Shown: one piece after another, positions 1 to 7,250 of the stretch
Position numbering within the stretch: position 1 is the first letter of the stretch
Layout of the letters: every line of letters begins with the position of its first letter
DNA from: a virus
IMG/VR virus record: IMGVR_UViG_3300042556_001483
Coordinates: 1-31,515 of that record
Direction: 5' to 3' (one strand)
Length of the DNA stretch: 31,515 nucleotides
Translations under genes and position numbers: made by a program
The notes under the pieces: generated by a model
What the model was told of the DNA's origin: nothing
The model's input: the letters and a program-made list of their open reading frames with translations, nothing else
Databases searched by the model: none

Positions 1-204
1 TATAGGTGATGCTTTTTTAGCTTTTATTTTACCAGATAATTCATTTTTACACAATTGTATAACCTTTTTTTCCCATTTTTTATACTTGCGTCTGTTGCGA
101 GTTCCGCTTTCTATAATATTAAGAATTTGCTGAAATACGTTTTCGCTATAATCCGAATCTATAATTTCTTGAACAGCTTCGGTTAATTCTACATATTTAT
201 TCAT
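1..204 (-). CDS. Hypothetical protein, 3' part cut by window edge
   Basis: An ATG at 204 opens a frame with no stop to base 1, giving 68 visible codons (starts MNKYVELTEA). The visible part is basic toward its end, with Arg/Lys-rich stretches (RNRRKYKKW) and no recognised domain. It overlaps the end of the upstream gene by 8 bases, the same tight packing seen across the window. The upstream GGGATAAG is only a weak ribosome binding site, so translation may be coupled to the gene before it. I do not recognise the family. Confidence 0.6.
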   Translation of the reverse strand, partial: MNKYVELTEAVQEIIDSDYSENVFQQILNIIESGTRNRRKYKKWEKKVIQLCKNELSGKIKAKKASPI

Positions 205-694
205 TTTTAAATCTTATCCCGTTTTGAGCTAAAACCTCTTCTATTGAAGATACTTTAAATTTATAATTTTTCCATGTTATATCGTAAGGCCAACCCTCTT
301 TTATAGCTTCAAATTTAGAATTATCAAGTAGACACTCTTTAAGATCTTTATAATCTTGCTCGGTAATATTAAAAGCTTTATATGTTGCCTTATATTTTTC
401 ATAGACTAATACCAATTCAAATTCATCTGGATATACTGGATTAGAAAATGTTTTATCTTGATCAATAATCTTATTAAACGAGACATAAGTTTTTAATTGA
501 ATCTCTTTTATTTTACCGTATTCTGGAAATGGATTTTTAGTGCTATGCCAGCTAGGTCTATTATATATTAATTTATTATCAATATATTTTTTAACAGCAA
601 TCATAGCTACACTTAAAGGAACCCATGCTCCATCCATGTTGCCCCTACCATCTAAAACCGAATGTTTCCTTAGATAATTTTCAACCGTTTCCAT
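197..694 (-). CDS. Hypothetical protein (165 aa)
   Basis: A complete frame with an ATG start and only a weak AGAG element upstream. The protein is soluble, without signal peptide or membrane segment, rich in aromatic and charged residues (several Trp and Tyr). I see no catalytic motif. It sits at the far end of the accessory block, after short unknown genes. It is counted as real because of its length, its strand and its fit in the overlapping gene chain. Confidence 0.7.
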   Translation of the reverse strand: METVENYLRKHSVLDGRGNMDGAWVPLSVAMIAVKKYIDNKLIYNRPSWHSTKNPFPEYGKIKEIQLKTYVSFNKIIDQDKTFSNPVYPDEFELVLVYEKYKATYKAFNITEQDYKDLKECLLDNSKFEAIKEGWPYDITWKNYKFKVSSIEEVLAQNGIRFKNE

Positions 695-719
695 TATTAG
701 TCTCTAATGTCATTTATTA

Positions 720-980
720 CTAACACTCTCCTTCTGTCGCCGCCCTTAAATCATTTCCATGAACCATCTGTATAAGTTCACAGTTATTCATTTTCATTAA
801 TAAATAATGATCGTTTTGTGGAGAATGCTCACAAATAACGGTGAACAATAGCCCTCTATTTATATATCCGTAATCAACAGCTTTTCCTGGTGGGTGGAAC
901 AATACGGTTTGGCCAGATTTAAATCTATTTTTCATTTTTTTTTGATTAATTAAATTTGAAAATTTTATTGCATAATACAT
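720..980 (-). CDS. Hypothetical small protein (86 aa)
   Basis: A small soluble protein of unknown function. The frame could open at a TTG at 986, which forms a TTGA overlap with the preceding stop, but the ATG at 980, two bases past that stop, is the simpler choice. The middle has a beta-rich look (GQTVLFHPPG, then GLLFTVICEH), which could suit a small SH3-like barrel; that is a guess. No metal or catalytic motif is seen. Confidence 0.6.
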   Translation of the reverse strand: MYYAIKFSNLINQKKMKNRFKSGQTVLFHPPGKAVDYGYINRGLLFTVICEHSPQNDHYLLMKMNNCELIQMVHGNDLRAATEGEC

Positions 981-982
981 TG

Positions 983-1333
983 TCAATCACGAAATAAACT
1001 AAACCTATTTATCTTTTTAAGCCTTATCCTAATTGTAAAACCACCGCTTTGTACGGAATGAGGGTAAAATCTATGAGAGATTGTAAACCCATAAGGTCGA
1101 AGAAGCTCGATTAGTTCCTCGATAAATACATTTGCTTTAAAGGTATTTTTTGAACAATCTATTGATAATTCGTCAAAGGGGGCGATCATTAAATCTTTAA
1201 CAGCTTGATTTAACGCTGGTTCACACGCCATTTTATCTCTAAGGTCTTTTACTATCACTATATTATCATAATCCCTAATAGACATAAAGTTTTTAAGAAC
1301 AAACTTCCCATTTTCAAATATTACTTCAGCCAT
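983..1333 (-). CDS. Hypothetical protein (116 aa)
   Basis: The ATG at 1333 shares its A with the TGA stop of the preceding nuclease gene, a one-base overlap that indicates translational coupling. An in-frame TTG one codon earlier is a less likely start. The protein is mixed alpha/beta in appearance, ending in a basic segment (RIRLKKINRF). No known domain is recognised. It lies between the SNase-like gene and a small unknown gene. Confidence 0.65.
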   Translation of the reverse strand: MAEVIFENGKFVLKNFMSIRDYDNIVIVKDLRDKMACEPALNQAVKDLMIAPFDELSIDCSKNTFKANVFIEELIELLRPYGFTISHRFYPHSVQSGGFTIRIRLKKINRFSLFRD

Positions 1334-1656
1334 CAATACACCGCTTCTTTCGCCATATTATTCCCAACCATTATTTCAGAAACTAGATATCCACTATCAC
1401 ACACTATAGACACTAAATACCGCCCATATTTTTCTTTTTTATCTTTATGGGTTATTACTTCCCAGGTTTTTTGTTTACTTAATAAGTCTTTAAGAAATTT
1501 TGTAGACTCTTTTCCCTCTTTAGTAAATCTTTCTGGGGCGTTTATTCCTAGTAATCTACACCTAATATCATGGAATATAGACATACCAAGATCAATTCTA
1601 AGGTCTACGGTATCACCGTCTACAACTTTAATTACAGATGCTCTATAATTATACAT
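1333..1656 (-). CDS. Staphylococcal nuclease-like (SNase/TNase) domain protein
   Basis: The protein is a single SNase OB-fold domain of 107 aa. Visible motifs are VVDGDTVDLR (residues 11-20), RCRLLGINAPE (32-42) and EKYGRYLV (75-82). Arg34, Glu42 and Arg79 match the catalytic Arg35, Glu43 and Arg87 of staphylococcal nuclease. Family members cut DNA and RNA with calcium. There is no signal peptide, so this one should act inside the host cell, unlike the secreted prototype, and could degrade host nucleic acid or serve repair; that role is inferred. The start overlaps the previous stop by one base (TAATG). Confidence 0.9.
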   Translation of the reverse strand: MYNYRASVIKVVDGDTVDLRIDLGMSIFHDIRCRLLGINAPERFTKEGKESTKFLKDLLSKQKTWEVITHKDKKEKYGRYLVSIVCDSGYLVSEIMVGNNMAKEAVY

Positions 1657-1943
1657 TATAGTATTAGATCCTTCTGTGGTGGCTCAATAATTCCCCCGAA
1701 CATCCCCCTGTAAGAACGTTCAATATTTTCATTAACATCACAAGGGCCGATGATAAGTTTACTCTTGTCAATCTCAAACTGACCATTCTCTTTTCCAGAC
1801 ATTATATAGGGAATTGGAACTAGTCCATCTTGTGTAGTTACTAACGCCATTGGGTTTTTAACCAATACAGCTTTTTCGTTATCGCTAACAAGTTCTCCAA
1901 TAAATTCTCGCCCAGAAATGTCTTTAAAACTTTTTACGTTCAT
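1656..1943 (-). CDS. Probable Sm/LSm-like small phage protein
   Basis: A 95 aa protein whose pattern resembles small Sm-fold proteins found in other phages: a modification-like strand (GREFIGELVSDNEKAVLVKNP, residues 11-31), a turn with Gly and Pro (LVPIPYIMSG), then a strand leading to KSKLIIGP. This is recognised by pattern and memory, not by a search. Sm-fold proteins such as Hfq form rings that bind RNA; a role here is unknown. GGAAG precedes the ATG, and the start forms a 4-base ATGA overlap with the preceding gene. Confidence 0.55.
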   Translation of the reverse strand: MNVKSFKDISGREFIGELVSDNEKAVLVKNPMALVTTQDGLVPIPYIMSGKENGQFEIDKSKLIIGPCDVNENIERSYRGMFGGIIEPPQKDLIL

Positions 1944-2224
1944 ACTTCTTCCTTTTCAAATAAGTCCTCTAATTTTTGATCTACATCTTCATATTCTATT
2001 TTTTCTAAGTAATTAGAAAGTTCTGTCATTCTACACTCAAATTTGTTATTTTCACTGTCTACTATATTAAGTCTTATAGCTTTTACACCGCTAATATTTC
2101 TATCTTGGCGTTTAACTTCTAAAGAAATATATAATATATCTCCTGGGACAAGATTTTTCCAAAAAGAAAACTTACTAGCCCCCTTGTATTTGGATTTTAT
2201 ACGAATTTTAGTCTTTAATATCAT
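1940..2224 (-). CDS. Hypothetical small protein (94 aa)
   Basis: The N-terminal half is basic (KTKIRIKSKYKG) and the C-terminal half acidic (YEDVDQKLEDLFEKEE), with strands between that could form a small beta fold. No family is recognised. It overlaps both neighbours: the stop lies inside the start of the Sm-like gene and its own start lies inside the end of the DUF5664-type gene. The ribosome binding site is weak, so translation is probably coupled. Confidence 0.6.
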   Translation of the reverse strand: MILKTKIRIKSKYKGASKFSFWKNLVPGDILYISLEVKRQDRNISGVKAIRLNIVDSENNKFECRMTELSNYLEKIEYEDVDQKLEDLFEKEEV

Positions 2225-2657
2225 AGTTCAAAACCAATTTCTTTTCTAGATGAGGTTCTACTGGGTTTGGATACTTTTCAATAATTTCTTTAGCCTTATC
2301 GTTACAGTCTTTCATCCAGTTTTGATTTTTAACCTTTGGCGGCCTATCATCATTCCACATATCATTTAACATAGCATCTCTTAAAACAGTTAAACAGGAT
2401 AGGGTTTTAGTAATATGATTTAATCCGCTATCTGGATCAATATCTTCACCTTCCCAAAACTGTGTTAAATGTCTAATGGCGGCATCATAATATATACTCA
2501 TACTAATTGGTGTATTTCTATAATTATGTCTTCCATATTTTCTAGCACCTTCCATTAATCCAAGCGCTATTTCTGCTATAACATTAGCGGGAACACAAGA
2601 AAATGGGGTTTTAGTAACACCAATAGCATCTTTAGGATTTGTTTCTTTTAAGCTCAT
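2208..2657 (-). CDS. dATP/dGTP pyrophosphohydrolase-like protein (DUF5664)
   Basis: The N-terminal half matches the phage DUF5664 family (dATP/dGTP diphosphohydrolase N-terminal domain): NPKDAIG (7-13), GLMEGARKYGRHNYR (33-47), IRHLTQFWEGEDIDPDSG (61-78) and HITKTLSCL. The acidic and His residues in these helices resemble the all-alpha NTP-pyrophosphatase metal site. Characterised relatives (MazZ) remove dGTP/dATP pools in phages with 2-aminoadenine DNA, but most family members are untested. No purZ or dpoZ is visible in this window, so a role in general dNTP control is as likely. A strong GAGGAAG ribosome binding site precedes the ATG. Confidence 0.8.
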   Translation of the reverse strand: MSLKETNPKDAIGVTKTPFSCVPANVIAEIALGLMEGARKYGRHNYRNTPISMSIYYDAAIRHLTQFWEGEDIDPDSGLNHITKTLSCLTVLRDAMLNDMWNDDRPPKVKNQNWMKDCNDKAKEIIEKYPNPVEPHLEKKLVLNYDIKD

Positions 2658-3066
2658 TTGCTTCCTCTATTAGTTGATTTGTTTTAAGATGTTCTTCTAA
2701 ATTAAAATCTATATCCGAATTTTTTACATAATGTAAATTATAATCGCCAGTTTCAGAAGATCCTAAATCAACAACTGATTCATCTTTAAAGGTCATTACT
2801 AAACATGCGGATTCGCCAGCAAGTTTACCGCTTTTAATTTTAACAATACACCATCTATCATTATGATTTAAATCTGAATAATGTATCGGGACCGCCCTAT
2901 GTAATATATGGTCTGTTACAAGTTCCCATTCATTTGGATTCATTACATCTAGACTTCTTATAGCTGTCGCCCTATCTTTATAAGTAGCGGTAATAGTATA
3001 AACCTGTCCAGACCCTTTATTATAAATTACATCACCGATTTTAATCGAACTAATATTAATACTCAA
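2632..3066 (-). CDS. Hypothetical protein (144 aa), TTG start
   Basis: The frame has two possible TTG starts two codons apart. The one at 3066 is chosen because GGGGA at 3074-3078 lies seven bases upstream, while the first TTG almost touches it. The protein has a beta-rich N-terminal part with a Trp-containing stretch (DRWCIVKIKSGKLAGESA), reminiscent of KOW or SH3-like folds, and a charged helical end. No catalytic motif is recognised. It overlaps the stop of the HD gene by 11 bases. Confidence 0.65.
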   Translation of the reverse strand: MSINISSIKIGDVIYNKGSGQVYTITATYKDRATAIRSLDVMNPNEWELVTDHILHRAVPIHYSDLNHNDRWCIVKIKSGKLAGESACLVMTFKDESVVDLGSSETGDYNLHYVKNSDIDFNLEEHLKTNQLIEEANELKRNKS

Positions 3067-3544
3067 TTCCAAATCCCCTATATAAATAATCTATAGCAAA
3101 TCTGTATTTATCTTTCATAGCCCCCTCTTTAAGATTCGACATATTGTGTCTTAAATCGGCAATCTTAATAGCTCTAGCCGGAACCATTAAATCACTTTCT
3201 TTAATATTTTTAATATAATCGAAGTAAGTGCAACCGTCTTTCTTTGTCAATATTTCTACTATACCTTGGGTGAATATTTTAAAATCATCAAGTTTATAAG
3301 TAGTGTCCTCTAAAACATCGTGCAAATACGCCGCCTCAATTAATTGTTCTCTCCAATATGGGTCTTTATACCAATAAGAAGAGTTATTAGGAATTAATTC
3401 CTCCATATGTTTTTCAACATATTCTCCGACTATTCTAACATGATTGTCATAATAATCTGACCCATCCCATCTTTTTTGACCCGCATGAGCCATTTTAGCA
3501 AATTCTTTTGCCCTAAGTGCTACATTAACTTCTTGACTATCCAC
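3056..3544 (-). CDS. HD-domain phosphohydrolase, (p)ppGpp hydrolase-like (MESH1/SpoT-HD type)
   Basis: The protein (162 aa) is one RelA/SpoT-type HD domain. Motifs in order are AKMAHAGQKRWDG (16-28), YYDNHVRIV (31-39) with His35, AAYLHDVLEDT (71-81) with His75-Asp76 and Glu79-Asp80, and AIKIADLRHN (125-134) with Asp130. These match the metal ligands and the ED pair of stand-alone (p)ppGpp hydrolases. No synthetase domain is present. Removal of host alarmone, keeping the cell in growth mode or blocking alarmone-based defence, is the natural inference; other nucleotide 3'-pyrophosphates are possible substrates. The start is GTG with GAGGA six bases before it. It overlaps the preceding gene by 25 bases. 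Confidence 0.85.
   Translation of the reverse strand: MDSQEVNVALRAKEFAKMAHAGQKRWDGSDYYDNHVRIVGEYVEKHMEELIPNNSSYWYKDPYWREQLIEAAYLHDVLEDTTYKLDDFKIFTQGIVEILTKKDGCTYFDYIKNIKESDLMVPARAIKIADLRHNMSNLKEGAMKDKYRFAIDYLYRGFGIEY
3074..3078 (-). promoter_or_regulatory. Ribosome binding site fixing a TTG start
   Basis: GGGGA on the minus strand lies seven bases before the TTG at 3066 and only one base before the TTG at 3072. The spacing selects 3066. Confidence 0.6.
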
Positions 3545-3885
3545 TCTAATTCCTCTTTATTTAATTTGTTTTTTATTGAGTCAAAAATTCTTTTCTCTTC
3601 TCTATATGATTGTAGTTGATTTTCGTAGTTTGTCAAGTATTCTTTGAACTTTTCCGAGTAAAACTCCCTACTTAGTTGTCCACACCCCCCACAAGTAGGG
3701 CATGGTATATAATCAGCCATTTTCAAACCTTCTATAGGGCAACGTTGACTTTTATCCCTTATCTTCCCCGCACCCATACATGTACAACAAACCCAAAGAT
3801 AATTCTTTTTTGAATTATAAGTAAGGTCATCATATAACTCTCTAACCGTTTTATATTTTTTAATCGGTTTAATCGGTTCTTTCAT
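3520..3885 (-). CDS. Small protein with two DnaJ-type CxxCxGxG zinc motifs
   Basis: The protein has CCTCMGAG and CPTCGGCG, two CxxCxGxG units like those in the DnaJ cysteine-rich domain, separated by about 23 residues and probably binding one zinc ion. A charged helical C-terminus follows (EKFKEYLTNYENQLQ onward). There is no J domain, so it is not DnaJ itself. The ATG at 3885 is chosen because it forms a 4-base ATGA overlap with the ATP-grasp gene; the open frame extends 23 codons further upstream but those lie inside that gene. Function is unknown; a protein-binding adaptor is possible. Confidence 0.7.
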   Translation of the reverse strand: MKEPIKPIKKYKTVRELYDDLTYNSKKNYLWVCCTCMGAGKIRDKSQRCPIEGLKMADYIPCPTCGGCGQLSREFYSEKFKEYLTNYENQLQSYREEKRIFDSIKNKLNKEELEWIVKKLM

Positions 3886-4643
3886 AATATTACGTCCAAT
3901 TCCATTCCATAAAGTCCAGCCGTTCCAAAACCATTTATTTCCGCAACCTTCCAAGACCTATTAGATAACAAACACATATCTAAAGTAAACATTTTATTTA
4001 AAAATCTATATTTATTAAGAAAAAAATCATACATCCCTTGGGACTTATCTTTTACTAATTGTAAATCTCCATCATCATTATCTGTATAACAAGACACCCC
4101 TATAACTTTCCCATTATAAAATGCAACCCTATATTCTGAGTGTATATTATCAACATACGGAGATACAAGAACAATAGTATCGGTTAAATCTTTCTTGTAA
4201 ACATCTTGTATTATGTCTAATTCTTTACTAACCCACTTCTTAGTAAAATGCGTACCTGTAAATATTTTATCGCCAGAAATTGGTCTAATAAAGAATTTTT
4301 CACAACCTGGAAATCTCTCTAATATATGAGTAAACTGACTAAATATTGAACTATATGGTAAAATTATATTATTAAAATTTAACAAATTAAAATTGAGATA
4401 TGGATAATATTTGTCACAATCGTATGATTTTAATGTAAAATCTTGACTGCTACCGTATATCTGCGTCATAGCGTGAACGAATTCAACACATCCAGCGAAT
4501 TTACAACAACCATCACGACATTCTGCATCGTTTTCATATATACGATGAACATCTTCTACTGAGTTAACTAATCTATAATCTTTAAAAAAAGAAAGATAAT
4601 TGTCTTCTTGGTTTTTTAAAAAATTTTTCTCTATAATCCACAT
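3882..4643 (-). CDS. ATP-grasp domain protein (DUF4343-like)
   Basis: The C-terminal two-thirds has the ATP-grasp pattern: FFIRPISGDKIFTG (lysine-bearing ATP lid region), VLVSPYVDNIHSEYRVAFYNGKVIG (hinge and acidic strand), and VAEINGFGTAGLY, where the E-x-N supplies the usual magnesium ligands. ATP-grasp enzymes join a carboxylate to an amine or thiol through an acyl-phosphate. The substrate cannot be told from sequence. It lies just downstream of the glycosyltransferase block, so it may act in the same modification route, or act alone as similar phage proteins do. GGAGA sits seven bases before the ATG. Confidence 0.75.
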   Translation of the reverse strand: MWIIEKNFLKNQEDNYLSFFKDYRLVNSVEDVHRIYENDAECRDGCCKFAGCVEFVHAMTQIYGSSQDFTLKSYDCDKYYPYLNFNLLNFNNIILPYSSIFSQFTHILERFPGCEKFFIRPISGDKIFTGTHFTKKWVSKELDIIQDVYKKDLTDTIVLVSPYVDNIHSEYRVAFYNGKVIGVSCYTDNDDGDLQLVKDKSQGMYDFFLNKYRFLNKMFTLDMCLLSNRSWKVAEINGFGTAGLYGMELDVIL

Positions 4644-4664
4644 ATTACATCTCCATAGTAGATA

Positions 4665-4988
4665 TTAGTCATAATTTATTTCTATTGCATATGTTCCGTA
4701 TGTTTTTTTTATTTCTCTTATCAGCGGTATAACACTTCCTATTTCATCCAAAGTTAATCGTTTATAACCTCGCCCTTCGTAATAAACTTTTGAACAGTAT
4801 GTATCAATATAAATATCGTTATGGTCACTATTTTTCCTAAAAAGCCAACATAAATCATCATTATACTTATTATTATTGATATAAGATTTTATATGACGTT
4901 TTTTTTCATTGTTACTAAATTCATTCCACAATATTTCGATTTCTTCTTTTGTTAATTTAAAAATTTCAATATACCCGACATTAATCAT
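4665..4988 (-). CDS. Hypothetical protein, tandem paralogue A (107 aa)
   Basis: The protein is clearly related to its immediate upstream neighbour. Shared pieces in the same order are K-EE--I-W near residues 13-21, a central W-F, YC-K--YYE---YK-L, and an ending IREIKKTYGTYAI that matches IRDIKKIYGKRAI. The family is not recognised. Both are soluble, without signal peptide. The pair probably arose by tandem duplication and then diverged. The gene overlaps the preceding stop by 8 bases and has a weak ribosome binding site. Confidence 0.65.
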   Translation of the reverse strand: MINVGYIEIFKLTKEEIEILWNEFSNNEKKRHIKSYINNNKYNDDLCWLFRKNSDHNDIYIDTYCSKVYYEGRGYKRLTLDEIGSVIPLIREIKKTYGTYAIEINYD

Positions 4989-5313
4989 TGTCTATAGCCC
5001 TTTTGCCATATATTTTTTTAATATCTCTTATTAATATACTAGAAAGAAGTTCCGGTATTAATTTATATACATTCAACTCTTTATAATTATTTGATTCATA
5101 ATAAGATAATTTACAATATCCGGTTATAGAATACCCAGATACTTTATGTTTTAAACCAAAAGCCCAAGATTTATATGCTTTATCAATTTTAAAATCAGCT
5201 TTTCTGTCTCTTATAAATTCGTTAAGACTCCATGAATATTCTTTTGAAAGATTATCCCAAATTATTTTTAATTCTTCTTTGTCGAAATCGGTGACATTTA
5301 TAAAATAACTCAT
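4981..5313 (-). CDS. Hypothetical protein, tandem paralogue B (110 aa)
   Basis: This is the second copy of the tandem pair. It carries KEELKIIWDNLS, YCKLSYYESNNYKEL and IRDIKKIYGKRAI, matching the neighbouring gene in order and spacing. Identity is moderate, so the duplication is not recent. Its start overlaps the previous stop as ATGA, tying it to the glycosyl block transcript. No function is suggested. Confidence 0.65.
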   Translation of the reverse strand: MSYFINVTDFDKEELKIIWDNLSKEYSWSLNEFIRDRKADFKIDKAYKSWAFGLKHKVSGYSITGYCKLSYYESNNYKELNVYKLIPELLSSILIRDIKKIYGKRAIDND

Positions 5314-6077
5314 TTTTTAATTTCTAAAATTCCGACCTTTGGTAATAATATTTTTTCAAACTTCTTTAGTTTAATATTTTCTATTTGGGTTTTTATATTG
5401 TCTTTAAATTGAAAGATACTACATAATAAGTCATATGGCGTATGTGTCTTTAATATATTGGTAGGAAATAGTTTTCCATGGTAAAATACCTCATTTCCCA
5501 ATATACAAAAATCCATAGCTATATGTTCACAATTATCTATAAGTACATGCACTTTTTTATAGTTTTTTGCTATAGAATATATAGAGCCGATACTCATAAC
5601 AATGTCTACAGAATCACACTCTTTTAAACCAATTATATGATAAGAGCCGCTAGGTTTTACAATTAATTTATCCATGTCGGAATCTTGAGATATAATATAC
5701 AAACTTTCTATTTCATATTTTATATCTTTAGAATCAGATATTAGATTATCCATAAATATATTACATGGTTGTATAGTCCTAGATAAAACCTTGCAATTTT
5801 TAATAGTTCTTTGGGCTTCACGTTCTTCATTTTCGTTGAAACATCTAATAATAGTAAGTACATTTTCTTCTTCAGATATTCTATTTAATATATCTTTTGA
5901 AATATTGTCGTATTTTGTTATAAATATATCTGGTTTATAAATGTCAAATATATCGTATGCGCTTTCTATATTCTTATTCCACAATTTAACCTCTGTATTT
6001 ATAGCAAGTAAAGCCAAATAAAGTGTTAAAGACTCACTATATAGATCTGACGAACAGTCCTGTATTAATATCTTCAT
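5310..6077 (-). CDS. Possible degenerate GT-B glycosyltransferase-like protein (255 aa)
   Basis: The N-terminus looks like the first Rossmann half of a GT-B enzyme: MKILIQDCSSDLYSESL, then FDIYKPDIFITKYDNI (a typical D-x-x-x-P-D-I pattern) at about residues 48-63. The C-terminal half has alternating strands and helices but lacks the E-x7-E nucleotide-sugar motif. It may be a diverged or inactive glycosyltransferase; this is a weak call resting on fold-like pattern and on its place in the sugar block. GAGGA precedes the ATG, and the gene overlaps its upstream neighbour by 41 bases. Confidence 0.5.
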   Translation of the reverse strand: MKILIQDCSSDLYSESLTLYLALLAINTEVKLWNKNIESAYDIFDIYKPDIFITKYDNISKDILNRISEEENVLTIIRCFNENEEREAQRTIKNCKVLSRTIQPCNIFMDNLISDSKDIKYEIESLYIISQDSDMDKLIVKPSGSYHIIGLKECDSVDIVMSIGSIYSIAKNYKKVHVLIDNCEHIAMDFCILGNEVFYHGKLFPTNILKTHTPYDLLCSIFQFKDNIKTQIENIKLKKFEKILLPKVGILEIKK

Positions 6078-6786
6078 ACATTTTCCTCACTTTGTTTTTT
6101 GTTTTAGAGTCTACTATTTTTATAATAGGGAAATTATTATCCATTATATTGAATTTTAGATTGGTTTCATTTAAAATTTCAAATAACATTTTATTACCAG
6201 AATTTTCTAAACAACAAATGGATCTTAATTTATCTATGTTTTCATATCCATTTATATAGAATATTTCAGACCATTTATTCGGTAAACCGTATGAAAAATT
6301 CGTTACACTATTATTTTCATCATGTATAAAACCTATGTCTAAATTTAAAAACTTTTCTTTTTGACTAAGAATAAAATTATTTGGGTTGAAATTAGTAAAC
6401 ACTTCTGGATATAACAACAAATATCCGTCTACTACTAGAATAGAGTCATTATCTATATTGTTTAAAGAAATCCTTAAACCTTCTACACAGGTTTTACTTT
6501 CGTAGGAATTATTTTCAACTATTCTAATATTACCCCCTCTATACCTTTTTTTTATGTGTTCTGATACAGCGTCTGCACCAAAACCACAGCAAATTATTAT
6601 TTCAGAGGAATTATCATATATCGCTCTAATGGCTGCTATTTGTATATCTATAAGTATATTTTTGCCAAATGCTAAAAACGGCGTAGGTCTATCTATTTTA
6701 AACTTATCAAATATATAATCTGAAAGTAATATAATAGATGGACTTGTTTTTCTATCTTTTTTTCTTTTAATAGGTATTGTTGTCAT
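6037..6786 (-). CDS. Nucleotidyltransferase-like protein (sugar-phosphate NTP transferase fold)
   Basis: The order of elements fits a GT-A-type nucleotidyltransferase such as the N-terminal domain of GlmU/RmlA. PTPFLAFGKNILIDIQIAAIRA (residues 34-55) replaces the usual KP-and-dimer segment, EIIICCGFGADAV follows, and DNDSILVVDGYLLL supplies the metal-binding Asp (D-G where many have D-x-D or G-D). The glycine-rich nucleotide loop near the N-terminus is not clear, so activity is uncertain. The context suggests it activates a sugar or polyol for the neighbouring glycosyltransferases. The start overlaps the preceding stop by four bases. Confidence 0.6.
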   Translation of the reverse strand: MTTIPIKRKKDRKTSPSIILLSDYIFDKFKIDRPTPFLAFGKNILIDIQIAAIRAIYDNSSEIIICCGFGADAVSEHIKKRYRGGNIRIVENNSYESKTCVEGLRISLNNIDNDSILVVDGYLLLYPEVFTNFNPNNFILSQKEKFLNLDIGFIHDENNSVTNFSYGLPNKWSEIFYINGYENIDKLRSICCLENSGNKMLFEILNETNLKFNIMDNNFPIIKIVDSKTKNKVRKMYEDINTGLFVRSI

Positions 6787-7250
6787 ATTTTTTCTATCAA
6801 TCCATAATTTGATAATTGTTCAATAACTTCTTTTATATTAAAACCTTCTACTTTAAATGAGTTAGATATAAATATAATATTACTTTTTGAATCTTGTATT
6901 GCTAAAAATTTTTCTTTATTTAAAAGTTTCTGAATAGCCCTATCCTTTAATTTTTCTAAATCTGATAGATTTCCATCTAAAAAGATACAAAAAAACATAC
7001 TATTAGTATTTCTAACTATATATTGAATTTCTACTTCTACATCATCACAAAATATAACTGTTAAATCATATTTCTCAGTCCTATCTTTTACATAACCTAA
7101 AAATTTTGTTACAAGATCATTACTAGATAATATAATATATTTAAACTTTTTACTTAATATTATGTCTATTTTATCTAAATCAATATTAGAACCGTCTATT
7201 AAGACTAAGGGTTTTATATGGTCAAAGTTATCTAGTGATTGAGAATTCAT
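6783..7250 (-). CDS. Hypothetical protein in glycosyl block (155 aa)
   Basis: The protein shows alternating strands and helices (PLVLIDGSNIDLDKIDIIL, YIILSSNDL, LTVIFCDD, FFCIFLDGNLSD), consistent with a Rossmann-like or HAD-like core, but no catalytic signature is complete. The ATG at 7250 is preferred over a TTG at 7265, which directly abuts AAGG. It overlaps the methyltransferase-like gene by 23 bases and the nucleotidyltransferase-like gene by four, so it belongs to the same transcript. The function is unknown. Confidence 0.6.
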   Translation of the reverse strand: MNSQSLDNFDHIKPLVLIDGSNIDLDKIDIILSKKFKYIILSSNDLVTKFLGYVKDRTEKYDLTVIFCDDVEVEIQYIVRNTNSMFFCIFLDGNLSDLEKLKDRAIQKLLNKEKFLAIQDSKSNIIFISNSFKVEGFNIKEVIEQLSNYGLIEKI

